A model generated the notes under the pieces. It ran no database searches, was not told where the DNA came from, and saw only the letters and a list, made by a program, of their open reading frames with translations. From Galeruca laticollis (lineage: Eukaryota; Arthropoda; Insecta; Coleoptera; Chrysomelidae), in NCBI GenBank assembly GCA_963921935.1, contig OY998178.1:196510862-196574861 (forward strand): a stretch of 64,000 bases of DNA, written 5' to 3'. Positions 32,230 through 41,360 of the stretch are shown in pieces. The first letter of the stretch is position 1; every line of letters begins with the position of its first letter. The position numbers and the translations under genes were made by a program.

Positions 32230-33475
32230 TAGGACACCACCATCAACGAAAATATCTTCGATATTTGACCTTTACCGAGATCCACAATATGAAGAGTCGA
32301 TAAGAAAAGAAGATTTTCACACCTATGTTCCTTATGTGAAATCATTCAATAACAGCGATTCTGTGGAATTTGACATACAACAAACTGACGCATTTTTTCT
32401 CATGTACGAAACTCAACTTGAAATTAAGGGAAAATTAGAAGTTAGTGGCGGAGGAGGACATGTTAATCTAACGCCAAATTGCGGTGCATTCCTCTTCGAT
32501 TCTTGTTCCTACATTCAAAGTGGAAAGGAAATAGAAATAGTACGAGATCCCGGTATAGTAACTACCGCAAGAAGTTTGTTGTGTTATAATCCACAATCGA
32601 AAGAAATGGCTTTAGCTGGCTGGAATTATCCCAATAAACCGCTATTGAATGATGTTGATAAATCGTTTAGTTTGTTGATTCCTCTCAAACACATTTTCAA
32701 TGTATTCAATGACTATACTAAAATCACATATGGAAAACAAACTTTTCGATTCATACGTGCTCGTCATGATAACGATGCTGTAATAGTAAATGAAGTAACA
32801 ACAGGTACTACGACATCTAACACTACAATAAAGTTTGTTATAGATAGCATGGCATTGAAAGTTAAACACGTCTATCCTAACGATGAAATAAAATTACGTA
32901 TGATGGAGCAAATAAAAAGTGATCGACCAATATTCATTCCGTTCAGGAAATGGGAACTTTGTGTATTGCCTACGTTAACGAAAGACGCTAAAAATGAGAT
33001 TTGGTCAGTTAAAACGAGCTCGTCTGTCGAGAGACCTCGATATGTTATCGTATGCTTTCAAATAGATAGACGCAACAAGAAGACAAACGATCCTTCGCAA
33101 TTCGATCACTTGAACACCAACAATGTAAGATTGGCTTTGAACGGAGATTTTTGGCCCACCGAACGATTAAAGATGGATTTCGGAAAAAACGACTATACTC
33201 TTGCCTATCATAATTACGCCTTATTCTATAGAAGCTATACCAATTCCAGCATAGTACATCCAACATTGGACTATGAAGCATTCAAAGATCGTGCTCTCTT
33301 TGTCATAGACTGTTCCAAACAGGAGGAGGGTATGAGGGCATCGACAGTTGATATAAAAGTGGAAATTGAAGTAGGTGTAGGATTTCCTGCAAATACTAGA
33401 GCATATTGTATAATTATACATGACTGTTTATTAGAGTATTACCCCCTAACGGAAATTATCAAAACGATCATATAA
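32198..33475 (+). CDS. Major capsid protein (double jelly-roll)
   Basis: 425 codons, intact. Beta-rich throughout. Recognisable pieces are 'DSVEFDIQQTDAFFLMYE' near residue 50-66, 'FLFDSCSYIQSGKEIEIVRD' near 105-125, and an end with 'VEIEVGVGFPANTRAYCIII' and 'YYPLTEIIKTI'. The position after penton, protease and PLA2/pX genes is the standard Polinton order. Expected to form the hexon-like capsomers. No lesions are seen. Confidence 0.92.
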   Translation: MTPKRKYVRSDRTPPSTKISSIFDLYRDPQYEESIRKEDFHTYVPYVKSFNNSDSVEFDIQQTDAFFLMYETQLEIKGKLEVSGGGGHVNLTPNCGAFLFDSCSYIQSGKEIEIVRDPGIVTTARSLLCYNPQSKEMALAGWNYPNKPLLNDVDKSFSLLIPLKHIFNVFNDYTKITYGKQTFRFIRARHDNDAVIVNEVTTGTTTSNTTIKFVIDSMALKVKHVYPNDEIKLRMMEQIKSDRPIFIPFRKWELCVLPTLTKDAKNEIWSVKTSSSVERPRYVIVCFQIDRRNKKTNDPSQFDHLNTNNVRLALNGDFWPTERLKMDFGKNDYTLAYHNYALFYRSYTNSSIVHPTLDYEAFKDRALFVIDCSKQEEGMRASTVDIKVEIEVGVGFPANTRAYCIIIHDCLLEYYPLTEIIKTII

Positions 33476-33520
33476 TACCAGTGTTGAAATACACAGCGAG
33501 ACAGTTACAAATAAACCACG

Positions 33521-34009
33521 ATGAGAATAGCATTCATTGACATTCAAGGCTTCATTATCGAGGGTACATTCCATCCTAAGGAATTGTCCATCGAAATCGG
33601 ATATAAACATAGACACTACATATTTAAGCCGCCACAACCCTTTCATTTGCTAAGCAATCAAGATAAAATAACAAACAACTTTTTGGAACACCATATCCAT
33701 GGAATCAAGTATTCTTCTGGCGATGTTGATTATTCAAAATTGGACGAGATTTTGAAAAGTACAATGTCTAATGTCGATTGTATTTACGTTCGCGGTAATC
33801 AGAAATATGAATTTTTACAAAAGAAATGTGAAGAATATGGAATTTCTACGACAACTGTTGTTGATGTCTGCAAGTTTGATGGAACGTCCTCAGCCATGGA
33901 AAGTTTAAAAAAACATTCGAATGCTTGTCATGCCGATGGGGCTTTCAATTGTACACAAATTAATGTAGAACGATTACGATGTTGGTTTTTAAATGTAATA
34001 CCATTGTAA
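33521..34009 (+). CDS. Conserved Polinton-associated protein, unknown function
   Basis: 162 codons, intact. It begins 'MRIAFIDIQGFIIEGTFHPK', then 'FLEHHIHGIKYSSGDVDYS', 'VDCIYVRGNQKYEFLQKKC' and 'HADGAFNCTQINVERLRCW'. I associate this sequence pattern with an uncharacterised protein repeated in insect genomes and Polintons. Alternating beta/alpha stretches with acidic residues near the start could be an RNase-H-like fold, but no catalytic set is demonstrable. Confidence 0.65.
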   Translation: MRIAFIDIQGFIIEGTFHPKELSIEIGYKHRHYIFKPPQPFHLLSNQDKITNNFLEHHIHGIKYSSGDVDYSKLDEILKSTMSNVDCIYVRGNQKYEFLQKKCEEYGISTTTVVDVCKFDGTSSAMESLKKHSNACHADGAFNCTQINVERLRCWFLNVIPL

Positions 34010-34025
34010 TTTTACTCAAATAAAT

Positions 34026-34462
34026 AGAAAAAATTGATGAGTTGATTTATTGAAACACATTGTATACTCATTTATGTCTATACTACATGAAGACTTAAAC
34101 TTTCGTTTTACAATATTCAATATAATTTTCAATATTAAAATAAATACTATGTTAAAATTATACATGTCATTGCAAAAACATTATTAATTTCATCCTTGAT
34201 GGTATCCTGTTGTTCCCGAACCTTCTGTATCCAAAACGTAAAAGTTCTTGTTGAATTTCTTAAGAAAAAATTGATGAGTTGTTTTATTGAAACACATTGT
34301 ATACTCATTTATGTCTATATTACATGAAGACTTGAACTTTCGTTTTACAATATTCAATATAATTTTCAATATTAAAATAAATACTGATGTTAAAATTATA
34401 GGTACATGTCATTGCAAAAACATTATTAATTTCATCCTTGATGGCATCTTGTTGTTCCCAAA
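34026..34462. repeat. Tandem duplication of ~200 bp with a 237-bp period
   Basis: 34026-34220 is repeated at 34263-34460 with small differences (an extra 'TA', a few substitutions). Between them, 34230-34261 is a 32-bp copy of the coding end of the coiled-coil gene at 28531-28562. This marks recombination inside the element's right side. Confidence 0.85.
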
Positions 34463-34474
34463 TTGTATTATTCA

Positions 34475-34696
34475 TCATATTGTAGCCGGTTCAATTCTGT
34501 GGATATTTTTTTGTAGGCGGCGATTTTTGAAGACGTTATCCTCCAAGCACATTCGCTCCAATTGCTTTATCAGTTTAATCTTATTTTCATAAATTGAAAT
34601 ATCTTTACTCAATTCTCGAACGCTTTTAGAAAATTCCTCCAATTTGCGTCTATACTCTTCCGATGACATTGTGATACAAACACTCAATTCTCTCAT
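34475..34696 (-). CDS. Small coiled-coil Polinton ORF
   Basis: 73 codons, or 64 from the better start at 34669 ('MSSEEYRRKLEEFSKSV'). Charged heptad-like helix, no other motif. It may be truncated at its 3' end by the adjacent tandem duplication, since the sequence beyond its stop still looks helix-coding in another frame. Function unknown. Confidence 0.45.
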   Translation of the reverse strand: MRELSVCITMSSEEYRRKLEEFSKSVRELSKDISIYENKIKLIKQLERMCLEDNVFKNRRLQKNIHRIEPATI

Positions 34697-34963
34697 TCAT
34701 TTATTATAAAAGAAATCATGCACATGCTTTCAAGACTTTCAAAATACCCCGTATAAAAAAAAGACATCAGTTAAATATGATTTTAAAAAAACTGCAACAT
34801 AAAATCTATTTTTATTAATTCGATAGAAAACTAGATTCTGCTGTTTCATGAATAAACTCAGTTTAGATTTTATCGTAAATGATTAATACAATATCAAGTT
34901 GATATCATATATTTTTTAAAAGATACTAAAGTAACATTCCGTAATATGAAGTAATATTCCCTT

Positions 34964-36373
34964 ATCATGACATTCCAATCTTATCATATTTTGAAACAAG
35001 TTCGCTATTGTCTGAATAAATGATTTGGTTTGCACGTGTTTGCAAATATTACCCAGTAAGCGAATTTAATATAATGCGAGATTTCATTTATTACAATATA
35101 AAAAACCTTCTATAAAATGATATGAATTCACACACATATCCGTTTTAAAAAAAGTTGGTTATCGATCTAATAACATTCCTTTGAGAATTTCAAAATATTG
35201 TATCAATGGTTAGATCCCCATCACTTATTGCTAAGTTGCAACGTCTAATGTGGTTGCTGTAATCTGTTTGTTTGTCTTAGATGTATTCATAATAATGCGA
35301 GATTTCATTTATTACAATATAAAAAACCTTCTATAAAATGATATGAATTCACACACATATCCGTTTTAAAAAAAATGTTGGTTATCAATCTAATAACATT
35401 GTTTTGAGAATTTCAAAATATAGAACCCTTAACTGCATAGCCCCTCCCCCTCGTAAGCACTACCCCTCATCTCTTACACACACACAATCCTCCATATATT
35501 TTCTTTCTTCTAATTACTTCTTGTATACATCCTTATTTACTTTTTACGCAACCCCCCGTAGACGCTACCCTTAAAAGCCTCTTCGCTTCTTCTAAATCAC
35601 CCTCTACCTTATACACGTAAAAACATACACACTTATTTACTTTTTGCATAACCCCCGTTCTTGTATACACCCTTATTTACGTAATCCCCGTAGACGCTCC
35701 CCTCCCCCGTAGACGCTACCCTTAAAAGCCTCTTCGCTTCTTCTAAATCACCCTCTACCTTATACACGTAAAAACAAACACACTTTTTGCATAACCCCCG
35801 TTCTTGTATACACCCTTGTGTAATCCCCGTAGACGCTACCCTTAAAAACCCCTTCGCTTCTTCTAAACCACCCTCTACCTTATACACGTAACAACATACA
35901 CACTTATTTACTTTTTGCATAACCCCCGTAGCCGCTACCGTCATTATCCCAAAAATTTTGGCAATTGGCCCAGGCCAAACCCCCAAAAAACTTTTTGCAT
36001 AACCCCCGTAGACGCTACCCTTAAAAACACCTTCGCTTCTGCTAAACCACCCTCTACCTTATACACGTAACAACATACACACTTATTTACTTTTTGCATA
36101 ACCCCCGTACACCCTTACTTGCGTAATCCCCGTAGACGCTACCCTTAAAAACCCCTTCGCTTCTTCTAAACCACCCTCTACCTTATACACGTAACAACAT
36201 ACACACTTTTTGCATAACCCCCGTAGACGCTACCGTCATTACTTGCTAACCATCTAGAGACTTCTTTTACTTCTTGTAAACCCTCTGGAAACTTCTTCCT
36301 ATCGGTAACCACCCATAGGCCATCCGCCTGTTCATCCGATAAAGTGTCACAGAACATACGTGTATTACCTACT
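34964..36373. repeat. Polinton right terminal inverted repeat
   Basis: Reverse complement of 19853-21260, with the same C-rich (G-rich on the other strand) minisatellite, the inverted polymerase-derived fragment (35196-35254) and the two ~125-bp inner repeats. It ends ...GTATTACCTACT. Confidence 0.93.
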
Positions 36374-36379
36374 AATAGT
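36374..36379. repeat. Right target-site duplication AATAGT
   Basis: Identical to 19847-19852 on the left. Confidence 0.9.
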
Positions 36380-37778
36380 TGTAACTTAACCAAGATAGAT
36401 TATATGATGGTGCGAGTTTCTTTGCTGGTAACATGGATTTTCATCCAGTGGTGAAAAAAACTAATACGTCTTTATAAGAACCTATAATTTTGCATTTATA
36501 TACTTCATTACTAATTAGAGAGGCACCTCACACATTTCATATAGTCTTTTATCATTAGAACTACTTATAAGAAATATCCACTAAATAAATTTGAAATTAG
36601 CTCTGTAAACAGACAAACTACTAATGAATGATTTACTATTTATTTTTGCTACTTAACCAAAAAGATCTAAAACGATTTCAAATTTATATTCGTAGTTTAT
36701 GAAAACTTACAACTCACATTAAAGTGATCTTCACAAAAATAACTTGTACTTGTTGTTTTCAAGGAAGCTGGATCTCGTCCAAGTCTTTCTCCTTATTTGT
36801 GAACCTTTTGGAATGTTTAAGAACAGTTTCTGTGGTGTTCTGATTGACGTACTTCTATCCATTGGACTTCACAGGATTTGCAAGACGACCTATTAATTTT
36901 TACAGCTTTTATTTAATTTATTCGTAAGACTCTGTCAAGATCAGTTAACTTTAATAGAACGCGAAATTCGTTTATACCTTGATGGCGCCACGAGACTGCA
37001 TGGAGCGTTTTAGCGAGAATTTTCAAACCTATTTTTATTTGCGTCTTTTTTATGGAAATTTGTCATAATTTTTAATAAAATTATTATTATCCTGTTTATC
37101 TTTAACATAAATGTAATTCCAAAAATTAGTCAACATGCTTATTGTCTCGTACATAAAAAATGAACTTTTCACCGCTAATTACTTCAAAAGGATAATTAAA
37201 TTTATATGAATTCCATTACATGTGGGCATCGCACTAAATGGAAAATCAGATGAACTAGCTAAAAGCGCTCAATCCCAGAAACCTGAAATTGAGAACTTCT
37301 TGCAGACCTCATGCACATTTATAGGAACATTTTTACCTTCGACTGGCAAATTAACTTGTACAATCCATCAGCCAAACTCTCTGAAGTCCAAACATCAGTG
37401 AAAAAATGGGAGATTGTTCCAGCGAATCGTCGTCGTCATCACAAGAACTAACCAACACATATAAGAACCATGTCAAAGGTATATGTCGGTCAAACATTTT
37501 CTTGTGGAGTGTGTGTTACTCAGACCCGCGAGAATACAGTGGTGAATAGAAACTAACCCAAAATAGGTGCTACGGGAACAGTGTAACATTGCATATAACA
37601 CCGGTAGACAATTTTTTTGCTGAAGCATAAAGCTTAATAGCCTATAGTTAAATGAACCTATCGAAATACGAAAATAGCCAGAAATAAGCTGTAACATGTA
37701 AGGTTATTTTGTTACATTGAAAAAGTCACATACAGAACAGTAACGTTTAATATTGATTTGAAAAATTACTTTACAGTT
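36380..37778. other. No recognisable gene
   Basis: Right flank of the Polinton. AT-rich with a few short ORFs of random composition and no motif. Confidence 0.5.
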
Positions 37779-37938
37779 TTTATCTGATGGCATGTCATAC
37801 TGACAACGTTATGTCACTCAATTTTGATGACATAAGGAAGCTCATTATGGGACTAAGTACCATAATGAAATTCTATAAGGAAAACATGTAATGGTTTGAT
37901 CAAAAAAGTTTATTCAAAATGCATAACTATGTACAAAA

Positions 37939-38994
37939 CTATTTATTATAAATGGTAAAAGAACAATTACTACAATTTGTAATATTAATTCCAATGGATT
38001 CTACAGTTTTTACATCAGTAGTTGATGATTGTTGGCAAACTTGTAATCCTGTTTGGTTGTTGGCACCAAAAATTGCTTCTGATATTTTTCTCTTTTGCTC
38101 TTTCGAATTTTCGATGTAACCTTCAGCGACAGTATTGCTTTTCCATCCGCCATGGCGTTTCACGGTACACAGATCAGCTCCAGAATCAGCCAAAAATGAA
38201 GCAGACGATCGCCGAAAACAATGTCCGGTATATTCTTCAGGGCGAGGTAAATTCAAGAAAGTGGCAATAACTTTTGGCATTTTACCAAAGGTATGTATTC
38301 CAACGGGTTGTTTTGTGCATTTCTTATTTCTATAAGTGACAAAAAAACGTAGACGGTTTGTGTTGCAAGGTCGTATGTTCACATATTGTCTGACAAGTTC
38401 TACCATATCCAATCCTGGGATATTCCCCGAAGTTACCAAAAATTCTCGCATTACCTTTGTTTTTGTATTCGGTAATGTAATTCTAAAAACGGATCCTTCA
38501 TCTATTACATTTTCAACAAGCATATTTGTTAATTCCTCTCTTCTGCATGCTCCACTTAGTCCAATTATCATGGCAACTTTATTAAATAAGTATGTATCAT
38601 CTGATACTTCCGTTAAAAACTTTGTAACATCTTGTTAAGTAAAAATTTTGGATTTTTTAGCTCTGTAACCTTCTGATTCACGTTTTAGTAATGCAACCAG
38701 CTGTAGGTACTTACTAATATCGACGTTTTTTCTTGTTGATAAAATACTTCTTATCATCGAATAATACGACCAAAGAGAAGATGGTTTTCTTTCCTTAGAT
38801 AAGCATTCAAAGTAAGCCAACAATACTTTTTCATGAGTGATATTCTTGATTTTTTTAGCAGAACACCATTCTTCGTACCGATTAAACACCATTTCATATA
38901 CACTCCGTGATTTTTCCGGCAAAAGGGAGTCCACGATATTTCTCGACATTTCTTCCAATTCAGAAGGTAAACTATCAGCTACAGAATCACTCAT
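37939..38994 (-). pseudogene. Tyrosine recombinase (Crypton-like), one in-frame stop
   Basis: On the minus strand, 38994-38638 encodes an N-terminal core-binding-type domain ('MSDSVADSLPSELEEMS...SVYEMVFNRYEEWC'). A TAA at 38637-38635 is the only break. The same frame continues to 37939 with the catalytic domain: Arg in 'SGACRREELT', 'HCFRRSSASFL' (HxxR), 'RHGGWKSNTVAEGYI' (His/Trp and nucleophile Tyr). So the R-HxxR-H-Y set is complete, for a total of about 350 codons. The C-terminal tail is Ser/Thr/Cys-rich. No intron interrupts the catalytic domain, unlike the related gene at 55.2-58.4 kb. It could catalyse site-specific DNA strand exchange if the stop were read through or polymorphic. Confidence 0.85.
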
Positions 38995-39238
38995 TTTTTA
39001 AATTATATTAAATTCTACCTGACAATAATTATTGAGTTTGACAGCGATAAATAAATATTGCCGTTACAACCTGATGACGTTGTCAAGGAAATGGCAAAGC
39101 ACAGCTCACTCACCTACTAATATTTGAAACTACACAATACTTACTCCTTTAAAAATAGTTGTCATTTTGACATGTCGAAAATGCAGTTTTCAATTTTTCG
39201 AAAATGTATTGATATAAATGCCATCAGATAAAATTTTG

Positions 39239-39361
39239 TATGTAATACGAATCATAAACAATCATTATGGCACACGCCGTGTTATCGGAGTCGGCTACGC
39301 CTCGCCCGATAACATTCACGACTTGTACCATAATGATCGTCTTTATGATCCTTATTACATA
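39239..39361. repeat. Long hairpin with GC-rich loop
   Basis: Arms of ~50 bp (39239-39288 and 39305-39361, including 'TCATTATGG'/'CCATAATGA' and 'TTATCGG'/'CCGATAA') surround a short GC-rich centre ('GTCGGCTACGCCTCG'). This could be a small foldback element or the terminal structure of the adjacent recombinase element. Confidence 0.75.
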
Positions 39362-39540
39362 AATAACTATTTTAACGTTGTGTATCGACTGTATTTGTAT
39401 AATTGATAGTAAACTAACATATAACAAATCAAAAATTAAAGGAAAATATCATCCAAGACTCAAATGTGACTGACAGAACTTTTTCTGAATAAAACTAAAA
39501 GTCAATGTCACAGCATTTTTAATAGTTGACAACAATGCAG
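39362..39540. other. No recognisable gene
   Basis: AT-rich spacer, nothing seen. Confidence 0.5.
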
Positions 39541-39592
39541 CTACTAGCTTCGGCCTACATACGGGCCATCTTCAGGCTACAAATTATTATTT
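39541..39592 (-). ncRNA. Degenerate hammerhead-ribozyme-like motif
   Basis: On the minus strand: CTGAAGA, then GGCC...GGCC (stem II), then GAAG. The first core box is acceptable, but the last A of GAAA is changed to G, so it is probably a decayed copy. Hammerhead motifs are known in the terminal repeats of Penelope-like elements. Confidence 0.35.
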
Positions 39593-40045
39593 GTTATAAT
39601 TAAAGGAAACATTGCAAAACTATCCAACCTTACCTGATCTAAAAATTCATTCTACTTCCGTGGATAACACACGCTGATAATCATAAAAAAACAGGAGAAA
39701 AGTGTGAAATTGGAAGATTAAAATCTATGAAATATGAAAAAATTCCTTCTCTCGTCATATATTGAAATAAAACCACTTAATAGTTATAATAACTTATAAC
39801 AAGGATGTGACAAATGGAAATTTTTGGATTATAATTGGAAATGGAATGGAGTGATACAATTGAGCTCAAAGGGAGTAATCCACTATGAAAATAAAATTAT
39901 CTTATATGGGGTAAGAATTGAACTGCTTAAATTTTGAGAGGAAGAAATCTCCCTTTTCATGATGTAAAATATACTTGTACACCCTCTTAAAGGGGTATTT
40001 TAATAATTTCATTTTAACAATGACTTAACATCATACATTGCTTCA
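39593..40045. other. No recognisable gene
   Basis: AT-rich spacer before the direct repeat. Nothing seen. Confidence 0.5.
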
Positions 40046-40293
40046 TTTTCATTCACTGGATGTTTTTTGAAACCTGTTATAGGATCTTTTTTATTACGAC
40101 AGCTCTGAGAATGGCTCAATGGCCGAAATCGCTTAGCTGCATTTTAATAATAAATACACACTGAGTACTCGTCGTTTCATTCACTCAATTTATATCTAGT
40201 GTGTATACAATACCCACAGACAGTTCTAACAAAGTTTGTAAATGCCAGGGGAATGGAGATATGACATGGAGTCTTTAGTATTGACCAGTATTG
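40046..40293. repeat. Direct repeat A flanking the gypsy element
   Basis: About 245 bp repeated at 44490-44737 beyond the 3' LTR with roughly 5% divergence. It contains 'CAGCTCTGAGAATGGCTCAATGGCCGAAA', split as a mutated hammerhead-like core: CTGAGAA, stem GGC...GCC, GAAA. It may be a terminal repeat of another retroelement (Penelope-like) into which, or between two copies of which, the gypsy element inserted. Confidence 0.8.
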
Positions 40294-41285
40294 TGTTACG
40301 AACTAACATGCATCTGGGGTAGTAATATTCCAATAATCTCACCGCAATAAATTTAAGTATATCCGAAATATATTCCATCACTTTTCGGTAATTAATAGGA
40401 ACATTCGGTATAATTAACAGCAGAATAAAAACCAATTGAACTAGTTGTGTTTTACAATTGCCGTATCAACAAAAACATGGGTAAAGCGACTACGAGTGGT
40501 GGATTGAAAGGTGGGTTTTGTGTGAAAGGAAATTATTGTTAAATCTCCTGCAACCAGTGAAGAAATATTTTCTATACTAAGTTGATTGCTTTAGGCAGAT
40601 TCATTTAATATTTATGTAAAATTGTGTGATTTCGGATATTGTGGTTTACACAAGTTTTGGTATACGGATGTACGGATATAACTGATTCAGGGTTAAGAAG
40701 AACGAAAGCAAACTGTGCGAGAGGTCAGTATTTGCGAATTTTAATTAGAAGGGTAGCACAATGCTTCTTTTTTTTCGGGCGTTTTGCCAATGGGTAATCA
40801 CAAGCCTAGGTGACACGAAATTATTGGAACTACAAGTGGGGTAATAGATGGAAAGTGACCAAGAGATAAAAGTTACCGGTGTCTTCCCGTGCAACTTAGG
40901 GGGCTTACCTACCATCAGCATAATCCAGTTAACGATAAGTACCCCTTCGTGGGAAATTTCACTTACTATGAACTAAAGAAATATTTGTTTTATAACTGTT
41001 GGATATATTCTACACTGTCGCCACACTCATCCCTTCAAGTTACTCTATTAAATTAATTAGATACTTAATAAATTATTTTCTTTGCTGGATGCTTGGCGAG
41101 AGTTAATTATTTATGGGGGTCTATCCTCTCCAGGCATCCAAAAACTCTTGCAAGAGCTAGGGAGCAATAATAATTTTGTTTTATTCAAGTAATACAGAAA
41201 TCTCGTACGCATATTGCGTTTCAATAATCTATACTTTCCCTATGTAATAACTGTTCCACGTACAGCACGCGAAATTAACGTAACA
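40294..41285 (+). mobile_element. 5' LTR of a gypsy-type retrotransposon
   Basis: 992 bp beginning TGTTACGAAC and ending ACGTAACA, matching the 3' LTR at 43511-44483. Followed after a few bases by 'TGGGGGCTCAGCCGG', a likely primer-binding site. The LTR has an insertion of ~30 bp near 41030 relative to its partner. Confidence 0.9.
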
Positions 41286-41360
41286 GTTATTTTTGGGGGC
41301 TCAGCCGGGATCTTAATCATTTTTTTTGTGTGGTTGAGACTTCTCTTGTAACAAAGAAAT

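Larger units (their letters stand above)
19853..36373. mobile_element. Polinton/Maverick (adintovirus-like) element, about 16.5 kb
   Basis: The element is bounded by ~1.41-kb terminal inverted repeats starting AGTAGGTAATAC and a perfect 6-bp target duplication. It encodes the defining set: family B DNA polymerase with protein-primed-type features, chromodomain integrase, packaging ATPase, adenain-like protease, penton-like and double-jelly-roll capsid proteins. It also carries a PLA2/pX-like protein, as in adintoviruses. Most genes are open, but the coiled-coil gene is frameshifted, one auxiliary gene (MMP-like) is decayed and the protease lacks an ATG. It is therefore probably not fully functional though not old. 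Confidence 0.96.
37779..39361. mobile_element. Putative tyrosine-recombinase element with short inverted repeats and hairpins
   Basis: The 15-bp TTTATCTGATGGCAT (37779-37793) is repeated inverted at 39218-39232, enclosing a tyrosine-recombinase gene. Hairpins lie next to each: TTATGTCA/TGACATAA (37809-37835), TCATTATGG/CCATAATGA (37842-37868) and a long one at 39239-39361, whose arms also contain TCATTATGG/CCATAATGA. Whether these are true element ends is not known. Cryptons, the usual tyrosine-recombinase DNA transposons of animals, lack TIRs. Confidence 0.45.

Noticed and set aside
39218..39427. Short ORFs on both strands near the recombinase
   Set aside because: They arise from the hairpin at 39239-39361, whose symmetry opens frames on both strands.
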